Source: Vitreoscilla sp. (GTDB lineage Bacteria; Pseudomonadota; Gammaproteobacteria; Burkholderiales; Burkholderiaceae). From it: a DNA stretch of 5,123 nucleotides. This document shows, piece after piece, positions 1 through 5,123 of the stretch; the stretch's first letter is position 1; each line of letters starts with the position of its first letter. A program made the translations under genes and the position numbers. The stretch is from NCBI GenBank assembly GCA_014378125.1, contig JACMOG010000713.1:1-5123 (forward strand), read 5' to 3'. Under the pieces are notes generated by a model. It was given only the letters and a program-made list of their open reading frames with translations. It was not told where the DNA came from and did no database searches.

Positions 1-72
1 CGGCTCGCCCTGGCCCTGCACTAGGGCGCGGCCGGCCCCCCCGAGCCCGCCGTCGTCATTCCCGCGCCATCG
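1..72 (+). pseudogene. Interrupted 5' part of msrA: signal-peptide-like frame with an in-frame amber codon
   Basis: In the same frame as the msrA body, bases 1-72 read RLALALH, then TAG at 22-24, then GAAGPPEPAVVIPAPS directly into the MsrA sequence. The short hydrophobic LALAL stretch, followed by an Ala/Gly/Pro linker and AVVIPAP, looks like the end of a secretion signal and the start of a mature exported MsrA. Related exported proteobacterial MsrA proteins have this kind of lead-in, from memory. The simplest reading is that the ancestral start lies upstream of the window and one base change made the stop (for example from TGG, TCG or GAG). No Shine-Dalgarno-like sequence precedes the first downstream start codon, GTG at 73, which supports the idea that it was once an internal codon. 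A sequencing error is possible. Confidence 0.55.
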
Positions 73-669
73 GTGGACGAATCCGCCGCCGGCCGCCACA
101 CCGAGACCGCCGTGTTCGCCGGCGGCTGCTTCTGGGGCGTGCAGGGCGTGTTCCAGCACGTGAAGGGCGTCACCAACGCCGTGTCGGGCTACACGGGCGG
201 CGAGGCGCGCACCGCGCACTACGAGCGGGTCAGCGACGGGGACACGGGCCACGCCGAATCGGTGCAGGTCACCTTCGACCCGACGCAGGTGAGCTACGGC
301 AAGCTGCTGCAGGTGTTCTTCTCGGTGGCCCACAACCCCACCGAGCTGAACTACCAGGGCCCCGACCACGGCACGCAGTACCGCTCGGCGCTGTTCCCGC
401 TGGACGACCAGCAGCGCAAGGTGGCCGCCGCCTACGTGGCGCAGCTGCAGGCCGCCAAGGCGTACCCGGCGCCCGTCGTCACGAAGATCGAGCCGTACAA
501 GGGGTTCTACGCGGCCGAAGGCCACCACCAGAACTTCCTGACCTTGAATCCGGACTACGGCTACATCGTCTACAACGACCTGCCCAAGGTCGCCGACCTG
601 AAGAAGGTGTTCCCGGGCATGTATGCCGACAAGCCGGTGCTCGTGCCCAACGTCGTCGCAACGAACTAG
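73..669 (+). CDS. msrA: Peptide-methionine (S)-S-oxide reductase MsrA (N-terminus doubtful)
   Basis: Reduces the S-epimer of methionine sulfoxide in oxidised proteins back to methionine, using thioredoxin or a similar donor. From GTG at 73 the protein has 198 residues. The catalytic motif GGCFWG lies at residues 17-22 with nucleophile Cys19. The family signatures SGYTGG, GHAESVQVTFDP, the HNPTELN..GPD.GTQYRS block and the EGHHQNF motif near the C-terminus all follow, so the catalytic domain is complete. Cys19 is the only cysteine, so there is no internal resolving cysteine; the sulfenic acid must be reduced by another route, as in known one-cysteine MsrAs. The gene ends in TAG, 27 bp before the next gene. 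GTG 73 is the first in-frame start after the amber at 22-24 and has no visible ribosome binding site. If used, it gives a cytoplasmic enzyme lacking the likely export signal. Function is certain; start and expression are not. Confidence 0.9.
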   Translation: MDESAAGRHTETAVFAGGCFWGVQGVFQHVKGVTNAVSGYTGGEARTAHYERVSDGDTGHAESVQVTFDPTQVSYGKLLQVFFSVAHNPTELNYQGPDHGTQYRSALFPLDDQQRKVAAAYVAQLQAAKAYPAPVVTKIEPYKGFYAAEGHHQNFLTLNPDYGYIVYNDLPKVADLKKVFPGMYADKPVLVPNVVATN

Positions 670-684
670 GGGGCGCCGGAGCGC

Positions 685-690
685 GACAAT
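685..690 (+). promoter_or_regulatory. Possible -10 element of the GNAT gene, implying a leaderless transcript
   Basis: GACAAT ends six bases before the ATG at 697, so a transcript starting at the usual distance would begin at or next to the start codon. No Shine-Dalgarno sits at a normal distance; GGAG at 678-681 is 15 bases away. No good -35 box is visible, so this is weak. Confidence 0.25.
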
Positions 691-696
691 CGTCGG

Positions 697-1092
697 ATGC
701 GATCGACCTCCGATTTCCGCCCGCGCGTGCTGCGCAACCTCGATCCCGCGAGCGAGGCCGACCTGGAATGGGTGGCGCGCGGCATGCACCTCACGCTCAT
801 CGAGGTGGAGGGCGACAAGGGGCGCGACACGTACCCGCTGGCATGGACACGCGCGCGGCTGCAGGAACTTCTCGATCCGGCGCGCCACGTGGCGCAGGTG
901 TTCCTGGCCGTCGCGCCGGACGCGCCGACGGACATCGTCGGCCCCACGACCGTGCGAGGGGCCGCGATGCCCGATGGCCGCCGCTACGGCCTGGTGTCGA
1001 CGACGTATGTCGACCCGGCCCAGCGCCGTTCGGGCATCGCCGACGCGCTGCTCGAACGCGGCGAGGCCTGGGTCCGCGACGTCACTTCGTGA
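697..1092 (+). CDS. GNAT-family N-acetyltransferase, C-terminally truncated
   Basis: A predicted acetyl-CoA-dependent acyltransferase of 131 residues; the substrate cannot be told. The N-terminal two thirds of a GNAT fold is visible: an opening RVLRNLDPASEADLEWV, typical of GNAT N-termini, a helical segment, the strand QVFLAVAP, then GLVSTTYVDPAQRRSGIA at about residues 94-111. That last segment is motif A, with the RRSGIA form of the Q/R-x-x-G-x-G/A pyrophosphate loop. The following helix ADALLERGEAWVR is present, but the protein then stops at DVTS. The strand-helix-strand part (motif B and the end of the fold) that normally adds about 40-50 residues is missing. The stop lies in an 11-bp convergent overlap (1082-1092) with the 3' end of the ALDH gene, which suggests that a deletion removed the end of this gene. 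It may be a non-functional remnant. The start follows msrA by 27 bp. Confidence 0.6.
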   Translation: MRSTSDFRPRVLRNLDPASEADLEWVARGMHLTLIEVEGDKGRDTYPLAWTRARLQELLDPARHVAQVFLAVAPDAPTDIVGPTTVRGAAMPDGRRYGLVSTTYVDPAQRRSGIADALLERGEAWVRDVTS

Positions 1093-2524
1093 GGAAGCCC
1101 AGCATCGTCGTGGCGAACTTGCCGTAGGGCGGGCCCATGAACTTGAGGGCCGAGAAGCGCGCCTGGTAGAACACGGGGCGCAGCTTGGAGAAGGTATCGA
1201 ATCCTTCGCGGCCGTGGTAGTGACCCATGCCCGATTCGCCCACGCCGCCGAAGGGCAGGTCGTGCTGGGCGACGTGGAACAACGCCTCGTTGACGGACAC
1301 GCCGCCCGACATCACGCGGTCGAGCAGCATCTGCACCTGGCGCCCGTCGTAGCTGAACGGGTAGATGGCCAGCGGACGCGGGCCGGCGTTGATGGACTCG
1401 ATGACGGTCTCGAGCGAGTCGTAGGCGCGGATCGGCAGGATGGGCCCGAAGATCTCGCGCTGCAGCAGCACGCAGTCGGACGGCGCGTTGAGCACGATGT
1501 GCGGCGCCATCTTGCGCGTGGCGCGATCCCACGGCTCGCCCGGGATTACCTGGATCAGCGTGGCGCCGCGCGCCTTCGCGTCCTCCAGCGCGCCCACGAG
1601 GCGGTCGAACGCGCGCTCGTCGATGATCGAGGTGTAGTCGGTGGACGTGATGGACGGGTAGCGCGCGTTGACGATCTCGCGCGCGGCGGCCACGAACGCG
1701 TCGACCTTGGCGCGCGGGATCCACGCGTGGTCGACCGTGGTGCAGATCTGGCCGGCGTTCATCAGCTTGGCGAACAGGATGCGCTCGGCGGCCAGGTGCA
1801 GCGGGAAGTCGTCGCACAGGATGGCCGGCGCCTTGCCGCCCAGCTCCAGCGTGACGGGCACCAGGTTGGCGGCCGCGGCGGCCATCACCGAGCGGCCGGT
1901 CTGGCCCGAGCCCGTGAACAGCAGGTGGTCGAACGGCAGCTTGGAGAACTCGATGCCCACGCCGCCGGTCTCGTCGAAGAAGCGCAGCTTCTCGGGCGGG
2001 AAGTACGCCGGCATCTTCTCGATGAGGACCGCGGCCAGGTGGCGCGAGTTCTCGCTCATCTTGGCCATGGCGCGGTTGCCCGCGGCGAACACGTAGGTGA
2101 GCGGGATCAGGCTGAGGTGCAGCGGGAAGTTCCACGGCACGATGATGCCCACCACGCCCAGCGGCTGCGGGACCACGCGGTTGCTGGCGCCGAGGAAGTT
2201 GCGCAGGTCGACCGAGCGGCGCTGCGGGCGCATCCATTTGCGCAGCGAGCCGATGACGTGCGAGACGCCGTCCATGGCGGGAAACACCTCGGCCAGCAGC
2301 GTCTCGTGCTGCGAGCGGTGGCCGTAGTCGGCGCTGATGGCGTCGCACAGCGCCTGCTTGTTGTCGCGGATGAAGCGCTGCAGCGTGCGCAGGTCGGCCT
2401 TGCGCTCGGCCAGCGTGGGCACCGGGTGCGCGAAGTACGCGGCGCGCTGCTGGGCGAGGGCGTCTTCCAGCGTGCGGGCGATCTCCGCGGGAGTCGGGGC
2501 GATGTTGGGCAGGTCGTTCTTCAT
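1082..2524 (-). CDS. Coniferyl aldehyde dehydrogenase-like NAD(P)-dependent aldehyde dehydrogenase
   Basis: Oxidises an aldehyde to the carboxylic acid with NAD(P)+. The closest family I recognise is coniferyl aldehyde dehydrogenase (CalB-like), which converts coniferyl aldehyde to ferulate; the true substrate is unproven. The protein has 480 residues, normal for this subgroup. Motifs in order: PWNFP at 130-134 with the oxyanion Asn132; Lys155 in AKMSE, where many ALDHs have KPSE; the cofactor loop FTGSGQTGR at 203-211; the general base Glu227 in LELGGK; the catalytic Cys261 in NAGQICTT; and EIFGP with Glu357. The C-terminal blocks MSGGVSVNEALFH and LPFGGVGESGMGHYHG are the pattern that points to the coniferyl subgroup. 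It has no stops or gaps and looks functional. The ATG at 2524 is set by GAGGAG six bases upstream. It lies 128 bp downstream of the broken exporter on the same strand and overlaps the GNAT 3' end by 11 bp. Confidence 0.93.
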   Translation of the reverse strand: MKNDLPNIAPTPAEIARTLEDALAQQRAAYFAHPVPTLAERKADLRTLQRFIRDNKQALCDAISADYGHRSQHETLLAEVFPAMDGVSHVIGSLRKWMRPQRRSVDLRNFLGASNRVVPQPLGVVGIIVPWNFPLHLSLIPLTYVFAAGNRAMAKMSENSRHLAAVLIEKMPAYFPPEKLRFFDETGGVGIEFSKLPFDHLLFTGSGQTGRSVMAAAAANLVPVTLELGGKAPAILCDDFPLHLAAERILFAKLMNAGQICTTVDHAWIPRAKVDAFVAAAREIVNARYPSITSTDYTSIIDERAFDRLVGALEDAKARGATLIQVIPGEPWDRATRKMAPHIVLNAPSDCVLLQREIFGPILPIRAYDSLETVIESINAGPRPLAIYPFSYDGRQVQMLLDRVMSGGVSVNEALFHVAQHDLPFGGVGESGMGHYHGREGFDTFSKLRPVFYQARFSALKFMGPPYGKFATTMLGFLTK

Positions 2525-2530
2525 GGCGGG

Positions 2531-2536
2531 CTCCTC
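2531..2536 (-). promoter_or_regulatory. Strong Shine-Dalgarno of the ALDH gene
   Basis: On the minus strand GAGGAG is followed by a six-base spacer and the ATG at 2524. It is the best ribosome binding site in the window and fixes the ALDH start. It lies just downstream of the dyad at 2544-2575. Confidence 0.8.
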
Positions 2537-2543
2537 GGACGAC

Positions 2544-2575
2544 GCGGACAACGCGTCTCGAGCGCGATTGTCCGC
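2544..2575. repeat. 32-bp inverted repeat in the ALDH leader, candidate operator or hairpin
   Basis: Perfect 8-bp arms GCGGACAA (2544-2551) and TTGTCCGC (2568-2575) flank 16 bp whose centre is the palindrome CTCGAG (2557-2562). The dyad axis of the arms and of the centre coincide, so 22 of 32 positions obey the symmetry. It begins 8 bp upstream of the ALDH Shine-Dalgarno. On the minus strand the distal arm carries GGACAAT, which could also serve as a -10 box. There is no T-run, so it is not a standard terminator. A dimeric repressor site or an mRNA hairpin controlling the ALDH is plausible. Confidence 0.55.
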
Positions 2576-2596
2576 CCTGGTGCCTGCCGCCGGCCT

Positions 2597-2641
2597 CAGG
2601 GACGACCCCTGTCCCGCGTGCGACATGTCGCGGCAGACATG
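2597..2641. repeat. Cluster of short dyads between exporter and ALDH, possible regulator site
   Basis: Three overlapping symmetries lie within 45 bp. GGGAC and GTCCC (2599-2603 and 2611-2615) flank 7 bp. GCGACATGTCGC at 2620-2631 is a perfect 12-bp palindrome. Another GACATG at 2636-2641 forms an inverted pair with CATGTC at 2624-2629. The 128-bp gap (2525-2652) holds no gene, so these are candidate binding sites for a regulator of the ALDH. No T-tract follows, so termination is less likely. No regulator can be named. Confidence 0.4.
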
Positions 2642-2652
2642 GGACCGTCTCC

Positions 2653-3955
2653 TCAAACCTCGTGCACGAGTTCGGGTTCGGGCTCGTCCTCGCCGGGCTT
2701 GCGCGGCACCGGCACCGGCTTCGGCTTGCGGATCAGCAGCAACAGCGGCAGCGAGACCACGGTCAGCGCCAGCATGAAGCGGAAGTCGTCGAGGTACGCC
2801 ATCATCGCGGACTGCCGGTCGACCAGGCCGTCGAGGATGGCCAGCCCCGTCGGGGTGGCCGGGTTCACGGCGCCCGGCAGCGACTGGAACGCGAGGTTGC
2901 CGGCCGAGATGTCGCTGGCCAACTCGGCATGCGCGCGTGCCGTGCCCGACGTCAACATGGCCTGCACCATGGAGATGCCCACGCTCGAGCCGATGTTGCG
3001 CAGCAGGCTGAAGATGGGCGTGCCGTCGTTGCGCAGCTCGGGCGCGAGCGTGGCGAAGGTCACCGCGCTGAGCTGCACGAAGGTGAAGCCGATGCCCAGG
3101 CCCTGGATCATCCCCGAGGTGATGATGATGTGGCTGTTCATGTCCAGCGTCATGCCGGTCATCATGTACAGCGCGATGGCCGTCAGCGCGAAACCCAGCG
3201 CCATGACTGTGCGCCACGAAGAACGCGAACGCGATCAGGCAGCCGATGGCCTCCGTGCGGATCTCGAGGGAGTCGTACCAGTCGAGCTGCTCGGCGCGGT
3301 CGAGGAACATCTGCAGCAGGCCGATGGTCAGGCTCAGCGTGGCGAAGCCGAACAGATCCAGCTTGATGCCCGCCGGACGGCTCTCCGGCAGGTAGCGCGC
3401 GATGCCGTAGAAGGCGAGCACGCCCACCGGCAGGTTGATGTAGAAGACCCAGCGCCAGCTCGCGTTTTCGGTCAGCCAGCCGCCCAGTACGGGCCCCAGG
3501 ATCGGGCCGATCATCATGCCGGCGCCCCAGATCGCCATCGCCTGGCCGATCTTCTACTTCGGGTTGATGTCCAGCAGCACCGCCTGCTACAGCGGCACCA
3601 GGGCCGCGCCGAACACGCCCTGGAGCAGGCGCGCGGCGACGATCTCGAGGATGTTGTCGGCCATGCCGCACAGCGCCGAGGCCACCGTGAAGCCGGCGAC
3701 GCAGATGAGGAACACGCGGCGGCGGCCCAACGCCGAGCAGAGCCAGCCGGTCAGCGGCGTGGCGATGGCCGCGGCCACGATGTACGAGGTCAGCACACAG
3801 GAGATCTGTTCCTGCGAGCTCTGCAGCGCGCCCTGCATGTGCGGCAGCGCCACGTTGGCGATCGTCGTGTCGAGCGCCTGCATGATCGTGGCCAGCATGA
3901 TCGAGACGGTGATCATCCCGCGGTGCGGGATCAACCGATGATCGCCCAGGCTCAC
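2653..3955 (-). pseudogene. DHA2/EmrB-type multidrug efflux MFS transporter, disrupted
   Basis: The intact ancestor would be a 14-helix inner-membrane proton-drug antiporter, often paired with an EmrA-type membrane-fusion protein (none is present here). The start is GTG at 3955, whose GTGA overlaps the marR stop. Family features: LDTTIANVALP at residues 28-38 in helix 1; motif A as TGWLCSALGRRR at 69-80; RLLQGVFGAALVPL at 109-122; then GAGMMIGPILGPVLGGWL and WRWVFYINLPVGV. TAG replaces codon 123 (3587-3589, Ser expected) and codon 134 (3554-3556, Glu or similar expected). Around 3205-3211 the frame shifts and the sequence jumps from the segment after DRAEQLDWYDS to VMALGFALTAIALYMMTG. By comparison with EmrB about 80-90 residues are missing. 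The C-terminal part (GLGIGFTFVQLS, FSLLRNIGSSVGIS) then runs to TGA at 2653. The remaining 1303 bp is not a multiple of three. Cys53 replaces the usual Trp of ISWVLTSY, and Gln replaces Pro in FVPLS. Non-functional as sequenced. Confidence 0.92.
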
Positions 3956-4425
3956 GACGCGGCTCCGCTCGCTCCGGTGGTGTCGGCCTGCAGGTTGGCG
4001 CGCACGCGCTGCAGCATCGCCACCAGCTGCTCCCGCTCGGCGGCGCTGAAGCCGGCGAGGGCGGATTCCTGCACGCGGTCGCCCACCTCGATGGCCTTGA
4101 GCAGGGCCTCCTCGGCGCGCGGCTGCAGCTCGATCGCGTTGGCGCGGCGGTCGGTGGCGCTCGGCCGGCGCGTGATCCAGCCGGCGGCCTCCATGCGGTC
4201 CACCAGCGTGGCCACGGCCATCGGCGTGAGGTCGAGGTGCTGCGCCAGTTCGGCCTGCGTCGGCGCGTGGCCGGTCTCGCTGAAGGCCACCTGGCCGATG
4301 AGGCGGCACTGGGCGCGCGACAGGCCCAGCTCTTCGCGCGACAATTGGTCGAACTGGCGGCCGTACAGGCGGCCGACTTCGTTGACGACGAAGCCGAAGC
4401 GCTGCGACAAGTCTGGCTTTTTCAT
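3952..4425 (-). CDS. MarR-family transcriptional regulator
   Basis: A predicted winged-helix dimeric repressor of 157 residues, normal for MarR proteins. The N-terminal helix (LSQRFGFVVNEVGRLYGRQF, residues 6-25) is the dimerisation type. The helix-turn-helix runs from about residue 56 (TQAELAQHLDLTPMAVATLVDRMEAAGW in overlapping segments to residue 83), with the recognition helix at about 67-81. The wing follows at 86-94 and ends in the conserved DRR (92-94). The C-terminal helices (about 103-146) close the dimer. Cys40 is the only cysteine, so redox sensing by a single Cys is possible but unproven. The ATG at 4425 is the only sensible start, although no Shine-Dalgarno is seen. Its stop overlaps the exporter start by 4 bp (3952-3955), the classic regulator-pump arrangement, so it most likely represses its own operon until an aromatic or drug-like ligand binds. 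The gene looks intact although its pump is broken. Confidence 0.92.
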   Translation of the reverse strand: MKKPDLSQRFGFVVNEVGRLYGRQFDQLSREELGLSRAQCRLIGQVAFSETGHAPTQAELAQHLDLTPMAVATLVDRMEAAGWITRRPSATDRRANAIELQPRAEEALLKAIEVGDRVQESALAGFSAAEREQLVAMLQRVRANLQADTTGASGAAS

Positions 4426-4435
4426 ATAGGGATAT

Positions 4436-4441
4436 ATTATA
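4436..4441 (-). promoter_or_regulatory. Consensus -10 box of the marR operon
   Basis: On the minus strand TATAAT lies in a short AT-rich island (4421-4455), unlike the GC-rich surroundings. It ends 10 bases before the ATG at 4425, so transcription at the normal distance would start 3-5 bases before the start codon: an almost leaderless mRNA, consistent with the absent Shine-Dalgarno. No clear -35 box is found 16-18 bp upstream. Confidence 0.5.
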
Positions 4442-4452
4442 AACCAGTTTAT
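4439..4452. promoter_or_regulatory. Candidate MarR operator overlapping the marR -10 box
   Basis: ATAAAC and GTTTAT are perfect 6-bp inverted half-sites separated by CA, inside the wider imperfect palindrome TTATAAACCAGTTTATCAA (4437-4455). It overlaps TATAAT by three bases, so a bound MarR dimer would block RNA polymerase. Size, symmetry, AT-rich character and position fit self-regulating MarR repressors. Specific binding is inferred. Confidence 0.6.
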
Positions 4453-4578
4453 CAACGGACGCCTGGTGGCGCGGCGTTTCCTGCGCCATCCGTCACGTCG
4501 CGGCGGCCCGCTGGTGCGCGGGGCCCGCGGACGCCGACTCGCCGCTAACATGGGGGTCCCATCGCCCGCAATGGCCCC

Positions 4579-5123
4579 ATGCCACCGTCGAGCCCGTCCG
4601 ATCTCTCCGCTACACGCCCGCAGGCGCCGCGCCGCTGGATCCTGACGCTGTTGACCGCCGTCGTGGCGATCGCGCTGCGCGCCGCGCTGCAGCCGATGCT
4701 GGGCGATTCGATGCCTTTCCTCGTCGCCTACCCTGCCGTGGCCTTCGCGGCGTCGCTGTGGGGCATCGGCCCCGGTTTCAGCGTCGCCCTGGCATGTGCG
4801 CTGGTGGTCTGCGCGCCGTGGGTGGCCCCCAGCATTCCGCCGGCCGACCAGCCGGTGCACATCGGCGCCTTCCTGCTGGCGGCCATCTTCATCGCCCTGG
4901 TGACGAACCTGCGGGTGCTGCGCACCGCCCGCGCCGCGACGCCGGACGACGCCACGGCCTTCGACTCGCCGCTCGCCACCTGGCTGCGCGCGGTGTTGTG
5001 GGGCTCGATGCTGGTGCCCCTCACCGCCTTCGTGGCCGCGTCGTGGTGGGGCTACGAACGCGCGGTGGCGGAGGCCGAGGCGGCCGCCGAGCGCACCGCC
5101 GTGCTGGTGCGCGGCCAGGCCCA
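4579..5123 (+). CDS. N-terminal part of a DUF4118-type membrane sensor (histidine kinase or similar), cut by the window edge
   Basis: This frame is open from ATG 4579 to the end of the window (181 codons so far). ATG 4579 is the first start after the in-frame TAA at 4546-4548, and a Shine-Dalgarno is not obvious. After a short cytoplasmic N-terminus rich in Ser/Pro/Arg come hydrophobic segments at about residues 20-38, 46-62, 67-83 and 95-110. The phrase FLVAYPAVAFAASLWGIGPG is typical of the DUF4118 four-helix domain (KdpD-like membrane sensors), which often precedes PAS, GAF or histidine kinase modules. A fifth hydrophobic segment at about 138-156 is followed by an Ala/Glu-rich helix (YERAVAEAEAAAERTAVLV), which looks like the start of an external sensor domain. 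The output domain lies beyond the window, so kinase is an inference; a diguanylate cyclase is possible. It is transcribed divergently from marR. Confidence 0.75.
   Translation, partial: MPPSSPSDLSATRPQAPRRWILTLLTAVVAIALRAALQPMLGDSMPFLVAYPAVAFAASLWGIGPGFSVALACALVVCAPWVAPSIPPADQPVHIGAFLLAAIFIALVTNLRVLRTARAATPDDATAFDSPLATWLRAVLWGSMLVPLTAFVAASWWGYERAVAEAEAAAERTAVLVRGQA

Larger units (their letters stand above)
4426..4578. other. Divergent intergenic region between marR and the sensor kinase
   Basis: This 153-bp stretch holds the marR promoter and operator at its left end. Toward the right, TAACAT at 4546-4551 could be a -10 box for the kinase gene, giving a leader of about 20 bases, but no -35 box supports it. 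No small gene is apparent. A MarR dimer at 4439-4452 would be more than 100 bp from the kinase start, so control of both genes is possible but not indicated. Confidence 0.4.

Noticed and set aside
2568..2615. A rho-independent terminator after the exporter
   Set aside because: GC-rich dyads are present, but none is followed by a T-run on the minus strand.
3118..3130. Short GATGATGATG run as a tandem repeat
   Set aside because: It lies inside the coding frame of the exporter and encodes an ordinary His-Ile-Ile-Ile hydrophobic stretch on the minus strand.
2653..3204. The exporter C-terminal part as a separate small gene starting at ATG 3204
   Set aside because: It begins in the middle of a DHA2 transporter domain, has no Shine-Dalgarno, and matches only the last helices of the family. 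It is a fragment of the pseudogene.
3554..3589. Amber codons read as an amino acid (stop-codon reassignment or a selenocysteine-like recoding)
   Set aside because: msrA ends naturally at a TAG with a normal-length C-terminus. The exporter also has a frameshifting deletion, and no suppressor tRNA or recoding element is visible. Decay or sequencing error is simpler.
623..4429. A 3.8-kb uninterrupted + strand reading frame running antisense to the ALDH, exporter and marR genes
   Set aside because: Its product is a low-complexity Arg/His/Ala/Gly/Val-rich string with no recognisable domain. It is the kind of shadow frame that strong third-position GC creates, and the minus strand carries clear protein families over the same span.
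4728..5024. A minus-strand open frame opposite the sensor gene
   Set aside because: The + strand frame encodes a clear series of membrane helices of DUF4118 type. The opposite frame is Arg/Ala/Thr-rich without motifs.

Overview
The window is very GC-rich, with strong G/C at third codon positions. Its protein sequences resemble those of Burkholderiales-type betaproteobacteria (Comamonadaceae or Rubrivivax/Leptothrix-like). That assignment is inferred from remembered family sequences, not from a search. No mobile element, tRNA, rRNA or CRISPR array is visible.

Layout. On the + strand, from the left edge: a peptide-methionine (S)-S-oxide reductase (msrA, 73-669), whose upstream signal-peptide-like reading frame is cut by an amber codon at 22-24. 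Next comes a C-terminally truncated GNAT acetyltransferase (697-1092). The minus strand then carries a three-gene block that reads right to left: a MarR-type repressor (4425-3952), a DHA2/EmrB-type multidrug exporter (3955-2653) and a coniferyl-aldehyde-dehydrogenase-like ALDH (2524-1082). Divergent from marR, at the right edge, is the N-terminal membrane part of a DUF4118-type sensor histidine kinase (4579 to the end of the window).

How the genes fit together. marR and the exporter overlap by 4 bp (stop TGA inside GTGA), so they form a translationally coupled regulator-pump unit. An inverted repeat on top of the marR -10 box is a good candidate for its operator. The ALDH follows the pump after 128 bp and has its own Shine-Dalgarno and two sets of dyads, so it may be separately controlled. 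A plausible role is export and oxidation of toxic aromatic acids or aldehydes.

The main point of interest is decay. The exporter is a clear pseudogene, with two in-frame amber codons 11 codons apart, a frameshifting internal deletion of roughly 80-90 residues, and substitutions at family-conserved positions. msrA has lost continuity with its export signal and the GNAT gene has lost its last third, while marR and the ALDH look intact. The inferred point lesions in the exporter all fit G:C to T:A changes. This is either a real oxidative-type mutation spectrum or a sequence-quality artefact. I see no convincing new defence or mobile system.
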